NCBI GenBank assembly: GCA_021234155.1
Contig: JAJEKV010000334.1
Location: forward strand, 1-64,000
Source: Isoetes taiwanensis
Lineage: Eukaryota; Streptophyta; Lycopodiopsida; Isoetales; Isoetaceae
Direction of reading: 5' to 3'
Length of the DNA stretch: 64,000 nucleotides
Below the pieces are notes generated by a model. It did not search any database. It was not told the origin of the DNA and saw only the letters and a list, made by a program, of their open reading frames with translations. Below, piece by piece: positions 41,068 through 51,917 of this stretch. Made by a program: the position numbers and the translations under genes. Every line of letters starts with the position of its first letter. The stretch's first letter is position 1.

Positions 41068-42275
41068 ATGGCTATGAATGAAGAGCTCCAAGGCTCTCCG
41101 CCTCTGGAGCACAAATCGGAGCCTCTCATTGTACCCAAATGGCCGCTTTCAATTTCCGATCTGAAAATTCCGGCTGCATCTTTTGATCTAGACGGTAATA
41201 TCCACCGAATTCCCCTTCCCACTCTTCCACCAAATGCCGAGATTCCAGAGCTCGTTTCTGCATTTGATACTACCGTGGATTCCGAAACTGGGGTGTGGGC
41301 TAGAATTTTTCTTCCTCAGCAGATAGATCCAGCCAAATCGCCTAGAGGAGTGCCCATAATTCTGTATTTCTTTTGGAGGGGTTTCACCATATGCAGTGCA
41401 GATCATGTGTGGTATCATAAACTGTGCAGCCAAATTGCTGCAGAATTAGGAGCTGTGGTGGTTTCTAGAATTACCGGCGGGCGCCGGAGAACAGATTACC
41501 TGCTGCATTTGACGACGGGTATGCTGCTGTCATGTGGCTCAGGTCTCAGGCTTTGGCCAAGCTCAGGGAGGATCAGGACCCCGATTCTCTTGTAGATGCT
41601 CAGGCTGAAACAGAGACTGTTCATCCTAGGGTGCCTACCCAGGTTTCCGTGGACGATAAAAATCAATTCAATTCAATTCAATTCCAAAGTCAAAGTCAAG
41701 AGGACTGGATCAATCATTTTAGATCCATCTCCGACTTCTCGTCGTGCTTCCTCATGGGCCATAGCTCCGGCGCAATAATAGTCCGCCATGTAGCAGCCAG
41801 AGTTGGGATGGCATTGGCAGTTGAGGACTTGAGTCCCTTGAGCATCAAGGGCCTCATACTATGTGTGCCCGGCTTCGCCGGACACGATCTGACCGCCTCC
41901 GAGTCCGATCCGGCGAGCTCTTCAGCAGATTTGACACTACTTAACGTGCACTCCTTCTTCTCCTTGGCCCTACCCCTTGGGGCAGATTTGAACCATCCTT
42001 TTGCAAACTTTGTAAGTCATGAAAGTGTGGAGTTGAAGAGTCCTTGGTCCCCCCCAATGTTGCTTGTCTTGGCTGGTAAAGACGTTATGCGTGACCGTCA
42101 GATCGAGTACGGCCGTGCCTTGCTGGCAGCTGGTAGAGACGTCCAAATCCAAATGTACCACCAATATGGCCACTCTTTCCTCTTCCCTTGCTTAGACGAC
42201 CCCCACCATTACCCTCTCCTCAAGTCATTCCTTCAACGTTGTCTTTTTACCCCCTCTTCCTCTTCCACCAAATAA
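41068..42275 (+). pseudogene. Carboxylesterase (plant CXE/HSL type), frameshifted
   Basis: The alpha/beta-hydrolase family that hydrolyses short esters; some relatives are gibberellin receptors or act on plant metabolites. The start is set at 41068 (MAMNEELQG), in a GCCATGGCT context. Visible: PRGVPIILYF with SADHVWYHKLCSQIAAEL, then frameshift, YRRAPENRLPAAFDDGYAAV, GHSSGA (nucleophile Ser about 41763), LAGKDVMRDR (Asp) and YGHSF (His). The usual HGGGF oxyanion motif reads FWRGF (about 41371-41385). One base is missing at about 41470, splitting the frame. An extra loop of about 50 residues after LREDQDP makes the product about 400 residues against the usual 310-350. An AATAAA overlaps the stop. 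Recent pseudogene or assembly error. Confidence 0.88.
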
Positions 42276-43557
42276 AATGTAATGTTGCATTTATTATGTC
42301 TTTGCCCCATTTGTTCAACAATGGTCCCATTTTTCCTCTTCCACCAAACAAAAATCAAACAAAAAGTAGAGTAGATGTTGCCATTTATGTCCTTGCTCCA
42401 TTTGTTCAATACTGGTCCCATTTGTTAATTGACAGATAGAGGCTCCCTATCTACTTGCTCTTAAATTCTATTATCTACAAACAAAATGGGACGTCGCATG
42501 AATGTGAACTGGCCTGAAATTGAATTATTAGATGACACATATTTGACTACAACTACACGAATAATGCCATTTGAAAGATACTCCAGATCATGTTGGTGAG
42601 AAATCATCATAACATTTTGTCCTTATTATTGGTTTTGTACTTTAATATTTGGAACACATATTCTTTGCACGTATATAATTCTTTTATGGCCAAAGCGCCT
42701 TGGTAAGTGGGGGCGGCCATGAGTCTACCATGAAAAAGTGATCTCTTAACAGAAACTTCTTAATGAAAAAATAAAGTTATTTCTGAAAGAGCCATTGACC
42801 CAATTAACACAATGGGTAAAGGAACTTATTTACGAGGAGTGGGACAAAGCTTCAAATAATGGTCAGACTGGGAGGAGTCTTGATTTTTGCACGTTCTTCT
42901 TGAAGTTCTAATGGAATGTGAGCCAACGGGTTTGCAAGCTCCATGGGTGGTGGATAGCAATGCTTGGATATGATTGGCTGGTGTAGCAGGAGACGGTGGT
43001 GTCGGTTCAGCAGGTCATTGTTGAGTTCTAGTAGTAGCGCGAACATTAGTAAGCATGCGTCTTGCAGCAGCTTGCATAAGAGGAAGTATGCTTTGACGAA
43101 CTTTGGGCATGAGATGAGGCAAGAATGTCTCCAAGTCGTGTTCAAAATGAACAGATTTGATTTGTTTATCTGTGGAATGGCAGTTATCGCATAAGCAGAC
43201 TGTGTATCCTGAGGTGTGAGAGAATGTTGTCTATTACCATGTGCTTGGCATGCAATGAGACCTATCCAATTGGATGGTTGTACTGGAGGATTAAAAGCAC
43301 AAAAAATCTCTCCTTGCGCCTCTTCAGAGAAGGTTGAGCAGGAGCTGGCTGTGGCTGTTATTGTTGCAGAGCACGTGGAGGACGATGTATACTAGGTCTG
43401 GTGTCTTATTTTCCATTGGCAGCCCAAAGTTAGTAAGCCCGAGAGACGATCGGGATGTGGATTGATTCAGATCCGAAGTTGAACTTGAACTTGAGGAAGT
43501 TCAGGACATGTTGTAGTGGTTAACCCCATTCATGGCAATTATAAAACTGAACTTTAG
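42276..43557. other. No intact gene; possible 3' part of a gag-type element
   Basis: Minus-strand frames here are short and lack motifs. The position downstream of the gag remnant at 43558-44510 suggests decayed retroelement sequence, but I cannot show it. Confidence 0.35.
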
Positions 43558-44510
43558 CTACATCAAAAGGAGCTTGTGAAGCTTGGTCTCCCTGTTGCTG
43601 AGATTGGGGTTGCTTCTGATGTGGTATGACCGATTTTGTGGTTGATAATAAAAAGTTGGAGTCGACGAAAAAGGCATGGTTTGTACCTGAAAGACCATTC
43701 TTTGACAAAAAGGTGTGGGATGAACGTGCATGCACTCTTTCGTGTTGTGGTTACACATATTGCAACGCTTGCAATAAGATGAACCATTTGATGAATTGCA
43801 TTGATTGATGAGATGTCTTTGATATTTGCAAATATAGCACCAGGTTTGACTTCATTGAGGTTGTAGAACGGCGTAGAACGTGTGGAGTTTTGAGGAATAA
43901 GTAGCAGTTGTATGAAAGGAAGATCCGTGAGAGGGACACTACGGGAGGACACATTGACTAAATGGTTGACCAATTCAATGGCATATTCAGAGGATGTGGG
44001 TCTTAAGTATTCAATCACTCTGATATAGCCAATGGCAGACCTTGAAGAAACCACACAAGGATCTGGCTCTTAGTGGTATATTCTTTGAGTTTGCTGCCAA
44101 TAATAAGCAATCGATTGGCAAAATCATGCGCAGACTCTGTAATCCGTTGTTGCATATCATTAAGTTGTTTTAGGAGTTGTTGATCATCAGCAGAAGAACC
44201 ATAATGGGCGAGAAATGCCAATTTCATTTCTCGCCAGCTTTGCTTCTAATGACTTCTATTAGCCACAAGCCTCTAATGTGGAGCATCGTGCAACATGGTG
44301 GATAGATAGATAGATAGATAGTATTTTCAACTCTTGGATTTCCATCTTCGTCAACTTGAAGATCTCCCATATGATAGATATTAGGAGGAGATTGAAGAGA
44401 TGGAGAAGACTGATGGTCAAGAAGCTTTGGTGCCTTTTGAATATATTTTGCCATCTCTTCGATGCCATCTCTTCGATTCCAACTTGCGATTGTCCACAAT
44501 CCATCTGTTA
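43558..44510 (-). pseudogene. Retrotransposon gag remnant with CCHC knuckle
   Basis: Minus-strand frames in order: MGDLQVDEDGNPRVE, KLAFLAHYGSSADDQQLLKQ, FANRLLIIGSKLKEYTTKS, QILVWFLQGLP, EYLRPTSSEYAIELVNHLV. A zinc knuckle CKRCNMCNHNTKEC follows at about 43732-43773, spaced C-X2-C-X4-H-X4-C. This is the gag capsid/nucleocapsid order of plant LTR elements. At least three frameshifts are present. A related fragment lies at 55036-55335. Confidence 0.75.
44301..44322. repeat. (GATA)n microsatellite inside gag remnant
   Basis: Five GATA units. The adjacent minus-strand sequence GTTGAAAATACTATC resembles the last bases of the shared retroposon 3' end, but the longer body is absent. It is therefore either a small slippage array or a fragment of a tail. 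Confidence 0.85.
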
Positions 44511-45570
44511 CTCTTTAAGAGAGAGTTTATCAACTCTAGCAGCTTGATGAGATTCAATGTGCACGTATCTCAGAGTACTGGCTGGCAACCATTCATAGAA
44601 ATCATGACAACAAAGTCAAAACAAAAAATTTCAACAAGGAGACTTAGTTCTAGTTTATACTTCCCGCTACAAAATACATCCCTGGAAGTTGAGGTTTCGA
44701 TGGTTATGACCTTATGAAATTGTATAAGCGGTTCAACCAAGTATTTTTCAGCTAACAGAATTGCATGGCACCCTTTTAAGTTTCTCAGTTAATGGGTTTA
44801 GACTTTAAACAATTCTACACATATGCAAATCAGGATACACCAGAAGTACCAGGAGGCAAATAAGCTACATATTTCATTATATGCTTACAAAATGGTCTAT
44901 AAAAAAAAAACAATTTCTACATAGTCACCACCACTATTCTATCACTCCAACTCTTATATCGGATTCAGAGCTGCACATGCTCACAACCTTTATATTGATT
45001 CCAACATAGATGCAGAACAGCATCAAGATAATCAGAGTTGGGGTTGGGATTCTCAGCAATCTCATGAGCCAACCATCAAGTGGAATCACATGATTCTTCA
45101 GCTTCCAGATGTCCATATTTCACACTTGGTGTTCCCTTTTATAGGCCAACTGACTACCCCTCCCGAAGGTCTGACATAAATAAATCTCTCACCTCTTGTC
45201 AAAATCTGAGCGTCTGATGTTATCATAAAGGCTGCAATATTTCCTTACCACACTGTATATTTGCAACAATTAATGCCCTTCTCTGTCAGTACGGACTGAT
45301 ATCTTTTAATCATGACCATTGTTTCCTTGAGTCACCACTCTTAAATATGCCAAACTACAACATTCTCTCATGGAAGTGCCAAATCATATTCTGTTCTTGT
45401 TGATGTGCCCCACATCGAACGGTTCGTTTTCTTCTACTTACATGAATTAAACGACACCTACTCTGGACTAGAAATTTTTTTGCTACTTTTCTCCAACTCT
45501 TGATATGCAACCATCTGTCCAATTCAATGCCTCAAGTTATTCTTTGTTCACCAGGATATAAAAGCCTTCT
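44511..45570. other. No gene recognised
   Basis: AT-rich. A possible TATA box AGGATATAAAAG lies at 45554-45565. Confidence 0.45.
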
Positions 45571-45580
45571 TTGAACTGTC

Positions 45581-45993
45581 ATGAACCCTATTGTTTTCTA
45601 TGCCTTCTCTTCTTTTGTCTCTGCCACGCTAAATCTCTAGTCTCTTCTGCTACCGTCGTGGCCTCTTCTTCTCGTCCACTGACTTTGCATACAACAACTT
45701 CTATGGATGCTCAATTCTTTAAAAAGATCAGTTTCATGACTGCAAATTCTAACACTATCATGGAAAGTGACTGCCGCATCACTCCGAAAATAGTCCTTGA
45801 AGTTAACCTTGACCAGGAATTTCCCTCTCCCAGGTTAAAACACATGTTCCAATTCATCAATAGGACCGAGATGATGCTGGCTTCAAGATGTCTATTGCTG
45901 GTACAGATTTCTCTCATTCAGGCACTTAATTTTGAAGTATTTCACCTCCCACAAGGAACAAATCCCTTGGCTTATTCTCATTGCAAATTATAA
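45581..45993 (+). pseudogene. Possible small secreted-protein gene remnant
   Basis: A TATA-like GATATAAAAG (45555-45564) precedes ATG at 45581. The ATG frame stops after about 20 codons. A +1 frame is open from before the ATG to 45993, with a hydrophobic stretch (CFLCLLFFCLCHAKS) like a signal peptide, followed by about 100 unrecognised residues. One frameshift would join the two. The short TATA-to-ATG distance resembles that at 47.9-48.7 kb. The family is unknown, and it could be chance. Confidence 0.25.
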
Positions 45994-47416
45994 TATTTTT
46001 TCATATGGAAAATAGCCTTATAATATAAAACTCAGGCTTGGGTATGTTGATAAAACTTATGACAGTTTTGTCAAGTTTCTCTAGCGCAACCTCTTAGGCC
46101 ATTGTGAAGATACAACTATCAACACGTATTTCTACAATATTGCGATTGTTGCATCTATGTAGAAACCAGTATTGATTGGCCGGACCCTATGTTTCACTGC
46201 ATCATTGCCGAATTGGAACATCTGCAAAAGTAACTGGAAATTGAAGGCCATGTTTCAGCTATAGGAGTCCACTTTCAGGCCATTATTTAACCATTGCTCG
46301 CCCCCAGTTAATTCGAGTTCCATCTCGGGGCAACCTTCTCAAACTTCTTCTTCACGCGTTTTCTGCAGTCAACACCCTCAAGCTAGCTACAATTCATGTA
46401 ATGAGGTTCATCCATCATATTCATATTCTGTAACTCTGGAATGATTACACAAAGAAGACATTTGTTCTCGTGCATTCGAATAAGAATGTCATCAGGCAAT
46501 GGTGTACCCATTGAAACCTATCAATATGTATACAATCACGTGAGCAAAATTTCTACATGTATGTCAAAATGATTGATGGATATTGCCATAGCTAATTTTA
46601 GAACTTCAACAATGTAACACATTGGCAAAATATGTGCCTTGAATGAGAGGACAGAAGCAAGGGCGAAGCACTCATATTAATACTTTAATTGCTTTCGATG
46701 AGATAAAATGCTATGAACATCTTCTATTTATAGGGTGGAAGTCCCTTTAGATAGTGGACAGGTGTCACTAATCAAAAAATATTGTTACGCCATCTGTTTG
46801 CATTCTAAGCCACATATAATGTATAATATCTTTCATAGACATAATCATTCTAAATCGATATCATAAAGATTCTATATATTTGAGCAACAAAAAGAAGGGG
46901 GGACAAAAAAATCGGTATCATAAACCAAATCTACCATAATCTACACTAAATATTTATTTAGATGTAACACAAATTACATTGAAAGCCGACCATTTAGATA
47001 ATCGATATATGTCATTCCCTTTCTTCCGTCAAGTATTCGCATTTTAAGCCACATGTTCATAATGTCTAATATCATTAATATAATAGGCATAATCATTCAA
47101 AATCATTCTCATAAATAAAATAAGGCAAATGCCATACAAATCCATTGTCATCTACACCAAATAAACCATGTGTCAATTCGATATTTTAAAACCATGATGA
47201 TTCGTACATTCTCAAATGATGAAGTAAAGCACATGTTGATTTGTATTTACATACTTAATGATGGATATGCTATGTGCATATATACCCAAGGCCAGATTTT
47301 CTAATGTCTATATCATTTAGGTTTTAAGCAGAGTTTCATTAAATTTGGAATTCTGAAGACAAGTTGGAATACTTTTTATATAGTATACCTTGGAGGGTTA
47401 TGTATACCTCAATACT
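45994..47416. other. No gene recognised
   Basis: Short frames only. AT-rich intergenic sequence. Confidence 0.5.
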
Positions 47417-47680
47417 TATAGTATGGTTATGTGTATTACAAAAGGTTATATATACCTGTTGCATACTAGTATACCTCAATACATATAGTATGGTTATGTG
47501 TATTACAAAAGGTTATGTATACCTGTTGTATACTAACACAACCAGATTACAATAAGATAACAAGTACTATTATTCTTCTACTATTACTTATAGTATGGTT
47601 ATGTGTATTACAAAAGGTTATATATACCTGTTGTATACTAACACAACCAGATTACAACAAGATGATAAGTACTATTATTC
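47417..47680. repeat. Tandem repeat downstream of small gene cluster
   Basis: The core TATAGTATGGTTATGTGTAT followed by TACAAAAGGTTATRTATACC occurs at about 47417, 47477 and 47587. The last two units also share TACTAACACAACCAGATTAC and a run ending TACTATTATTCTTCTAC, so the unit grew from about 60 to about 112 bp. Confidence 0.9.
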
Positions 47681-47688
47681 TTCTACCG

Positions 47689-47940
47689 TTATTCTTCCGA
47701 ATCATCGAACCGCAAAGAAGGCGCTCCAGAGATCCTTCGATCATGAACATTTGATCTTTGTCTATTCCATATAAGATGGGTGATAACATCGAAGGGATCG
47801 GGATAATGGCGAGGATTGAGAGCAACGATTGGTGAGAGAGTCTTCAAAAAGCGGTATCTATCTCGCTGCGGCACCGCTTTGAAGTCCTCATGATTCATCT
47901 TGCAAGTGATAGAATCACGCTCAGGACCAGAATGCGTCAT
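47689..47940 (-). CDS. Small protein, family member A (83 codons)
   Basis: The first ATG (47940) downstream of a TATA box on the minus strand gives MTHSGPERDSITCKMNHEDF at the N-terminus and an intact frame to 47689. It contains DVITHLIWNRQR and an acidic end FDDSEE. It aligns with the gene at 48686-48928: ITCKMNHEDF to IKCSMSYTDL, VITHLIW to VMIHLIW, and an acidic C-terminus in both. It is divergently oriented to member B. No known family was recognised and no transmembrane segment is seen. The frame is also open upstream to 48000, so a longer start cannot be excluded. Confidence 0.55.
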   Translation of the reverse strand: MTHSGPERDSITCKMNHEDFKAVPQRDRYRFLKTLSPIVALNPRHYPDPFDVITHLIWNRQRSNVHDRRISGAPSLRFDDSEE

Positions 47941-47984
47941 AGTTAGACGGAGGCCAATGTTGCTGCACTCGGCAATTTGATGTA

Positions 47985-47992
47985 TATTTATA
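47985..47992 (-). promoter_or_regulatory. TATA box of member A
   Basis: TATAAATA on the minus strand, 45 bp before the chosen ATG. The next 50 bp upstream hold two copies of a 24-bp direct repeat (ACCCACCAAAATTATTGATG core, 47992-48043 on +). Confidence 0.55.
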
Positions 47993-48133
47993 CCCACCAA
48001 AATTATTGATGGTATATACCCACCAAAATTATTGATGGTATATACATAGAAATTATTGGATCATATACATACTTGTATGGTACTCGATAATGGCAATGAA
48101 CACCAATAATTCACATCAATAATTTTACTTCAC

Positions 48134-48139
48134 TATAAA
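48134..48139 (+). promoter_or_regulatory. TATA box of member B
   Basis: TATAAA within CACTATAAAAGCAGCTCCAT, 38 bp before the ATG. The 75 bp from ATTCACATCAATAATTTTAC through the start codon are almost identical to those of member C. Confidence 0.7.
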
Positions 48140-48176
48140 AGCAGCTCCATTCGGTGGTAGAGGTCATTCATCTCCC

Positions 48177-48344
48177 ATGGCTTCCTTGCCTGATCGTCCG
48201 GAGAACATCCGAACCATCAAGTGCTACATGAGCTACAATGATCTGTATGATTGCGTGATAAAGGGTGTCAACCTTGATCCATGGTCGCAATCCAAAGCGA
48301 GATGGTCCCAAGGAGTGGTTGCGGGAAGCTCACTCGTGTTGTGA
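48177..48344 (+). pseudogene. Small protein, family member B, frameshifted
   Basis: Starts CCCATGG with MASLPDRPENIRTIKCYMSY, related to member C up to about codon 41 (SQSKA). The frame then departs and stops after 55 codons. In another frame the lost part continues as RVVIHLYWLPDR, equivalent to RVMIHLIWLPER in member C. The promoter and 5' leader are as well conserved as the coding start, so it arose by a local tandem duplication and then lost its frame. Confidence 0.7.
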
Positions 48345-48642
48345 TCCACCTATATTGGCTTCCCGATCGAGATCTATGAGCTGAATGCCATCACCTCAAA
48401 GAAGTGTTGATGATGAGTGAATCGATGATGATCAGATACCTCATTAAGGATATAATAATATAAGCACTTATGATTTGTGTATCTGTTAAGGATATAATAA
48501 TATAAGCATAGTGAATATTAGTTGATGTATAGAATCGGAGTAATTAAATATTTCATACTTGTATGAGTACATGATACTTGTACACGCTCAATAATGGCGC
48601 TACAGTCTACCCCAATTATTCACATCAATAATTTTACCTCAC

Positions 48643-48648
48643 TATAAA
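48643..48648 (+). promoter_or_regulatory. TATA box of member C
   Basis: TATAAA within CACTATAAAAGCAGCTCCAT, about 40 bp before the ATG at 48686. Its surroundings are conserved with member B. Confidence 0.7.
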
Positions 48649-48685
48649 AGCAGCTCCATTCGGGGCTAGAGGTCATTCATCTCCC

Positions 48686-48928
48686 ATGGATTATTTGCCT
48701 TCTTCTGTTCACCACATCGAGGCGATCAAGTGCTCAATGAGCTACACTGATCTTGTGGGTTGCAGTGATAGGGGTATTCTTCTTGATCCCTACCTACAAT
48801 CCAAAGCCAATGGTGCTGAGATTCGTTGCCCTGGGCTGATTCGTGTTATGATCCACCTCATTTGGCTTCCCGAGCGCAATAGCTATGAGATAAGTGGGAT
48901 CACCACAGCAGATAATGATGATGAGTGA
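48686..48928 (+). CDS. Small protein, family member C (80 residues)
   Basis: An intact frame starting in CCCATGG context: MDYLPSSVHHIEAIKCSMSY, then DLVGCSDRGILLDPYLQSK, RVMIHLIWLPERNSYE and the acidic end TADNDDE. It has a good TATA box and a leader conserved with member B. It is predicted soluble with no signal peptide. The family is unknown to me. Conserved points among A, B and C are I-x-C-x-M-(S/N)-(Y/H)-x-D and V-x-x-HL-x-W-x-x-x-R. Function cannot be inferred from sequence. Confidence 0.6.
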   Translation: MDYLPSSVHHIEAIKCSMSYTDLVGCSDRGILLDPYLQSKANGAEIRCPGLIRVMIHLIWLPERNSYEISGITTADNDDE

Positions 48929-49149
48929 ATCACCATATAAGCACTTCTGACCATCTTATCTATGAATCATGTATGCATTTATATATTAAAGATGTAAGCA
49001 GTTATATATGATCTACATTATAGTAATGTACAAGATCTTATGTATTAAGATGAAAGATATGTATTACAAGTACAAGATCTCATGTATTTAAGATGAACAA
49101 TGTGCTATGTCTTTCCACATGTCTACAATATATTTCGAATTTGGACTTT
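48929..49149. other. No gene recognised
   Basis: AT-rich spacer with short repeats of GTATTACAAGTACAAGATC type. Confidence 0.5.
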
Positions 49150-51860
49150 TTTTCGGCCTCTTGCCATTGGCATCCCAAGCATAATGAATAGCATCTAAAT
49201 TTTGTACCTTGAAGGATCGAAAGGATTAGGTCGCCAACGCTTAGTTAAGCGGTCTTTGTAGTCCCCTCCAAGAGAGGCTTCCACCACGATATATAAATAT
49301 GGCCAAAATATGTAGATTCGGATCAAGAACAAAGCATTCTCCCCTCGTGATATCCTAACCAAGTGGCGGTGTTATCATCTCCGTGTCCGACTAGAACAAA
49401 CATACCCTTTGTCACATGTACGTGAGGATCAAACTCTTCAAGAGGCAACACTGGACGGCCATCTGACGGGCCACAATAAGATGGTAAAGGTCACGTGACC
49501 AAGGCAGATACGTCGACCTCTGGAACAAATGCTGTTTGTTCTAGAGGAGCTTGTCTTGTTTGTGGCCAAAATGCATCATTTTGAGGACGTCCTTGAGCAA
49601 CATCCTCCAAAGAGATAAGAAGCTGGCTCCAATACTCAACACTTGTCGTGTATTGCCTTGCAAACAAGCTACTTTCTTGATTCTTACATATGTCCTTCCA
49701 TAGGGAGATGTATTTGTTGATGCTATCCTTCAACCCTGGAAGATCCTTCAATGTTGGTCTAGGAGGAATATTTTGTGGCACATCACTTGTAGCATTGGCT
49801 GACCATGTTCATCCTCTTTCCACATTCTAACTCCTGGAGAATCTCAGGAAGCCACTCTTTATGTGTAGGGACGATTTTGTATTGCATAACAGGCCAATCT
49901 CCTGCCATCTTAAATTTGAAGAGCAATGGTTCAGTATGCCCAACCAGGCGTTGGCCCTTATCAGGGATGAATCCCTTCACAAAAGCCTTCCAATTTGGAA
50001 CTTCATCAATAAAGTATGGAATTGGAGATGTTGCATTGCACTTGCTGAACAAGTAAAGTAGCTCTGGTAGTGTCAAAGCATTCGATGAGCTCATCAAGGT
50101 TGAAAATTTTCCAAACAAAGCATCAATATCATCATGGGTGTGGCCGACCATCATAAAGCCCACTTGGATCTCATCAAAGACCTTAAGCCAAGTCAAATAA
50201 GATAAGTATGAAAAGACATACCTATTTTTGTTTTGCCCCGATGCATTATCAAGTTGCAAATAGAGATTTGGGGAGAGGGTTGAACACCCGGGGATTCGTT
50301 GTAGTTGAAGCATTTGGCAATACTTACGCCATAGAAGCAAGTTTGTTCTTCAAAGGATTGGTATCCTTTTTGCTTGCATCCATTTGCAATCTGCAGGGCT
50401 TACTTCCACATAAGTCACCTATCTTGTCCTCTTGTACCAATTCCAAGTTATGCAATATCCTAGAAAGTGAACCAATGTGGAAGTTTGAGTCATCTTTCCA
50501 TAAATCAAGTGAAAAAAATGACCATAGGCACGACCACCATGCTCATGAGTCGAGCTCTGTCAACCGCTCTTCAAGCGATCACCTCTCCATACGATTTTGC
50601 TAGATGATGACTTCTAGGCACTAAAGTCTTAACGATCTATCTTATCATGTATTATACATAGATGATTTTACGAGAGGCGTGGACAATGCTCTCCAATGCC
50701 AATATTGACTTCTGCAAGAACGTTGCTCTAGCATATGAGCTCGACGTTGAATTGCAAGATTTCCCTCTCTTGTATCTTTTGTTTTTCCAGCTTTTTGCTT
50801 AATTACTACGCCAGATGTTGCATTTAGAGAAGGTCGTATTTTTTGCAATGCTAATATCCGGAAATTCCCTTTTCCATATACTATAAAAAAGAGTTCAAGG
50901 CTCAGGGTTGTTCCTTTAAGCTCTTCAACGACCAAGACTAACTTCTTTATGTATAAGCTTCTTATTAAGAATGGAAGGAAGCTTATGTACATTTTCTCTT
51001 ACATCATCTCTACCTCTTTTGCTCATTTGGGGAATACTTTCGACATTCTCTGAATGAATGGGTCTAGCACACATTTAGGTGGGGTGTAGTTGGATCTAGG
51101 CTTCTTAGAGCCGGTATTACCATGTTCTTCTACCTTTCCACCGCTTCAAATCTGTTTCTCCAATTGTAAAATGTTGGTCGGGCCCGATACCTAAAGCCAT
51201 CGCCACCAGCCAGAGGCAATTCCATCCCCTTGAGCACTATCATGTCCTCTCCTTCTCTCGGTGTAAGTCACACTCAAAGACGCAAAAAAAAAACGTAACC
51301 CTTGCATTGTATGGTTGGGATAAAAATTCTTTTCTTAATTCACGTACTTGATGCTTGGTAAGTTTCTTGTTGCAAGTATTTTTGCAGTAGCTTGACTTCA
51401 TAAACTTGTTGATGGAACTTGTTGAGCATAGCCTTTCCTCTTTGCTTTTTCCCTTGGGCTCTCTTGGAATTCTATTTGTGTAAGTATACTTCCTTTTTCG
51501 TTTGAATTGAGCCTGAATGTTGTCCTCAAATGATTCTAACTCTATATCCTCATTTTCTTTAGCTTCTCGAGCTTGCAGATGTTGTGAGACAGTCCTTCCA
51601 TCCAGTAGCATCACATCGCTATTTTCCCACCGAACAAGTGCATTCTCACTTGGCCTTTCTGCACAAGCATAACATCTCAGATCCTCTTTCATTAGTTCAG
51701 GAAGCACCTTTCCAACACAAAGGCCAACCTTTGTGTCTCCTAAGAATTCATCATCAACAGTATCATGTGGATCACTGAATAGAACTATAGCTTCTGCATA
51801 TTTAGTTCTAGTACAAGAATGGAGAATGTGGCACTGCATGTCCAAGAGTTCTGTCCTTGA
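49150..51860 (-). pseudogene. DUF7869-type transposon protein, multiply frameshifted
   Basis: Minus-strand order: an N-terminal cysteine segment (YCKNTCNKKLTKHQVRELRK, 51240-51845), a middle segment like FHxVWxxEFP..KC..C (FFIVYGKGNFRILALQK, 50645-50992), and the DUF7869 core at 49783-50340 with LQLDNASGQNKNRYVFSYLS and VGFMMVGHTHDDIDALFGKF. A helical tail follows (49491-49781). The end resembles the BAH/tudor-like C-terminus of such proteins (VGHGDDNTATWLG, about 49400). DUF7869 proteins occur as repeated, transposon-like genes in many eukaryotes; the D-x-D in HTHDDID may be catalytic. At least four frameshifts make it inactive. Confidence 0.78.
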
Positions 51861-51917
51861 GTAACTAGGTGGTGGCTCATCATCATCCGATAGTATTCCG
51901 CGAAAGCAAACCGGTAG

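Noticed and set aside
44301-44322. A full SINE insertion in the gag remnant
   Set aside because: Only the tail and about eight bases of the shared 3' end are present; no body or head, so slippage is equally likely.
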